Below, piece after piece: positions 6,093 to 6,603 of a stretch of DNA of 6,603 nucleotides; the stretch's first letter is position 1, and each line of letters begins with the position of its first letter. The position numbers and the translations under genes are program-made. This stretch comes from Pseudomonadota bacterium (GTDB lineage Bacteria; Pseudomonadota; Zetaproteobacteria; Mariprofundales; Mariprofundaceae). The notes under the pieces were generated by a model. That model searched no databases. It saw only the letters and a program-made list of their open reading frames with translations, and was not told the DNA's origin. The stretch covers positions 595-7,197 of the forward strand of contig NVTQ01000102.1 of NCBI GenBank assembly GCA_002401635.1. Reading direction: 5' to 3'.

Positions 6093-6374
6093 TCAATGAT
6101 AATCCACAACTTCCACATCCAAGACACCTTCATTTGTCCAAACAAAACAAACGCGCCATTGATTATTAATACGAATACTATGTTGTTTTACGCGATCACC
6201 TTTTAGTGCTTCCAAACAATGCGATGGTGGAACTTGCAAGTCATTCAAATCTACTGCTGCATCAATACGGTCAAGTCTCATCTGTATTCTGCGGAGAATA
6301 TCAGAAGGAAATTTACGTGAGCGTTGCCCTTCAAATATTTTTGCAGTCTCTTTACACTTGAAACTTTTAATCAT
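6093..6374 (-). CDS. higB: HigB-family toxin, RelE/ParE-fold mRNA interferase
   Basis: HigB toxins are small RelE-superfamily, ribosome-dependent mRNA endonucleases. The 93-residue reading starts MIKSFKCKETAKIFEG, the usual HigB opening. It continues through FPSDILRRIQMRLDRIDAA (22-40), L-N-D-L near 43-46, and LEALKGDR (54-61). The diagnostic HSIRINNQWRVCFVW is at 65-79, and the C-terminus VEVVDYH is at 87-93. The basic and aromatic residues of the R-I-N-x-Q-W-R block and the terminal D-Y-H are retained, so the toxin looks intact. ATG at 6374 was preferred to the upstream ATG at 6398 because 92-93 residues is the family norm and because the best promoter places transcription start at about 6374. 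The 6398 start would lie upstream of that -10. There is no Shine-Dalgarno before either start. It is followed 24 bp later by higA. Confidence 0.9.
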   Translation of the reverse strand: MIKSFKCKETAKIFEGQRSRKFPSDILRRIQMRLDRIDAAVDLNDLQVPPSHCLEALKGDRVKQHSIRINNQWRVCFVWTNEGVLDVEVVDYH

Positions 6375-6381
6375 AGGATAA

Positions 6382-6410
6382 ATACTAACGAATTTCATTA
6401 GTAATGTAAA
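6382..6410 (-). promoter_or_regulatory. higBA promoter (-35 TTTACA, -10 TAGTAT)
   Basis: On the minus strand TTTACA (6410-6405, 5 of 6 to consensus) is separated by exactly 17 bases from TAGTAT (6387-6382, 4 of 6). Seven bases then lead to the higB ATG at 6374, where transcription would be expected to begin, so the mRNA may be leaderless or nearly so. The promoter overlaps an inverted repeat, as expected for autoregulation by HigA. This is read from consensus only. Confidence 0.6.
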
Positions 6411-6418
6411 GCGTTAGT
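6384..6418. promoter_or_regulatory. Putative HigA operator inverted repeat
   Basis: ACTAACG (6384-6390) and CGTTAGT (6412-6418) are perfect 7-bp inverted arms, 21 bp apart. One overlaps the -10 and the other lies just outside the -35 of the higBA promoter. Between them is a second small palindrome, CATTAGTAATG (6396-6406), inside the spacer and -35. HigA-type antitoxins generally bind palindromes in their own promoters, so this is the natural candidate operator; which of the two palindromes is bound is not known. Confidence 0.55.
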
Positions 6419-6603
6419 GTTTTTGTGTGTCTGGAAAACGACTAACCAAATTTATAGTCTGAGCCTTGAATATTGCTCCCTTATATATTCAACATTCAAG
6501 ACCCGAACATCCCGCTAGTTTTATCAAGTACTTTTATCCCAATTAAGATCCTTTTCATACAATCGGTTGTTTTTCACTAACGACCAAATTACACGTGACA
6601 AAT
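6419..6603. other. AT-rich intergenic tail with no supportable gene
   Basis: No coding region is convincing on either strand from the higB promoter to the window edge. The longest minus-strand start-to-stop reading noticed is about 20 codons (from ATG at 6558) and lacks a ribosome binding site. The region contains one small inverted repeat (6466-6492) and a copy of CACTAACG (6575-6582) related to the higBA operator arms. Confidence 0.5.
6466..6492. repeat. AT-rich inverted repeat upstream of higBA
   Basis: TTGAATAT (6466-6473) and ATATTCAA (6485-6492) are perfect 8-bp complements around an 11-base loop. ATTCAAG at 6494-6500 offers an alternative partner for CTTGAAT at 6465-6471. Function is unknown; it might be a protein-binding site or chance in AT-rich DNA. 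Confidence 0.35.

Noticed and set aside
6375..6398. Eight-residue N-terminal extension of HigB from ATG 6398
   Set aside because: It has no ribosome binding site, lies upstream of the best -10 element, and makes the toxin longer than the family norm.
6496..6558. Short minus-strand reading of about 20 codons starting at ATG 6558
   Set aside because: No Shine-Dalgarno, no recognisable motif, and a length within chance expectation for AT-rich DNA.

Overview
This window looks like ordinary proteobacterial chromosome carrying one small accessory patch. Base composition is moderate by eye (not computed). The gene order xseB-ispA-dxs is typical of Proteobacteria. The tlyA gene at its end and a SrkA-type kinase behind it argue against a plain enteric. 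A gamma- or zetaproteobacterium-like source would fit, but that is inference, because no rRNA or other marker is present.

Positions 4-4798 (minus strand) form one compact run transcribed leftwards: xseB, ispA, dxs, tlyA, then srkA. The first four genes are chained by three consecutive 4-base stop/start overlaps (ATGA, ATGA, GTGA), so they are almost certainly one translationally coupled operon. Dxs opens the MEP isoprenoid pathway and IspA builds farnesyl diphosphate from its C5 products. XseB is the small subunit of exonuclease VII, and TlyA is an rRNA 2'-O-methyltransferase. SrkA, a stress-response kinase, follows after a 52-bp gap and may be co-transcribed. Its stop codon lies at the left edge of the window.

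Positions 4799-4888 are a short divergent intergenic region. It separates the minus-strand operon from lipB (4889-5506, plus strand), which encodes the octanoyltransferase of lipoate synthesis.

Positions 5507-5780 lie between the converging lipB and higA genes. They hold a 159-bp non-coding element with 20-bp terminal inverted repeats and a perfect 9-bp target duplication, so it is a MITE-like insertion. Inside it is a perfect 12-bp-stem hairpin whose core, ATTCCC-N8-GGGAAT, has the form of the neisserial dRS3 repeat. The whole element can be drawn as a three-way-junction fold.

Positions 5781-6374 (minus strand) encode a HigB-HigA type II toxin-antitoxin pair, toxin first. A recognisable promoter overlaps an ACTAACG/CGTTAGT inverted repeat, a likely autoregulatory operator. 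The promoter spacing suggests that higB mRNA is leaderless or nearly so.

Positions 6419-6603 contain no supportable gene. They hold a small AT-rich inverted repeat and a further distant copy of the ACTAACG heptamer.

No wholly new protein system is visible. The least ordinary parts are the MITE-like element and the higBA control region.
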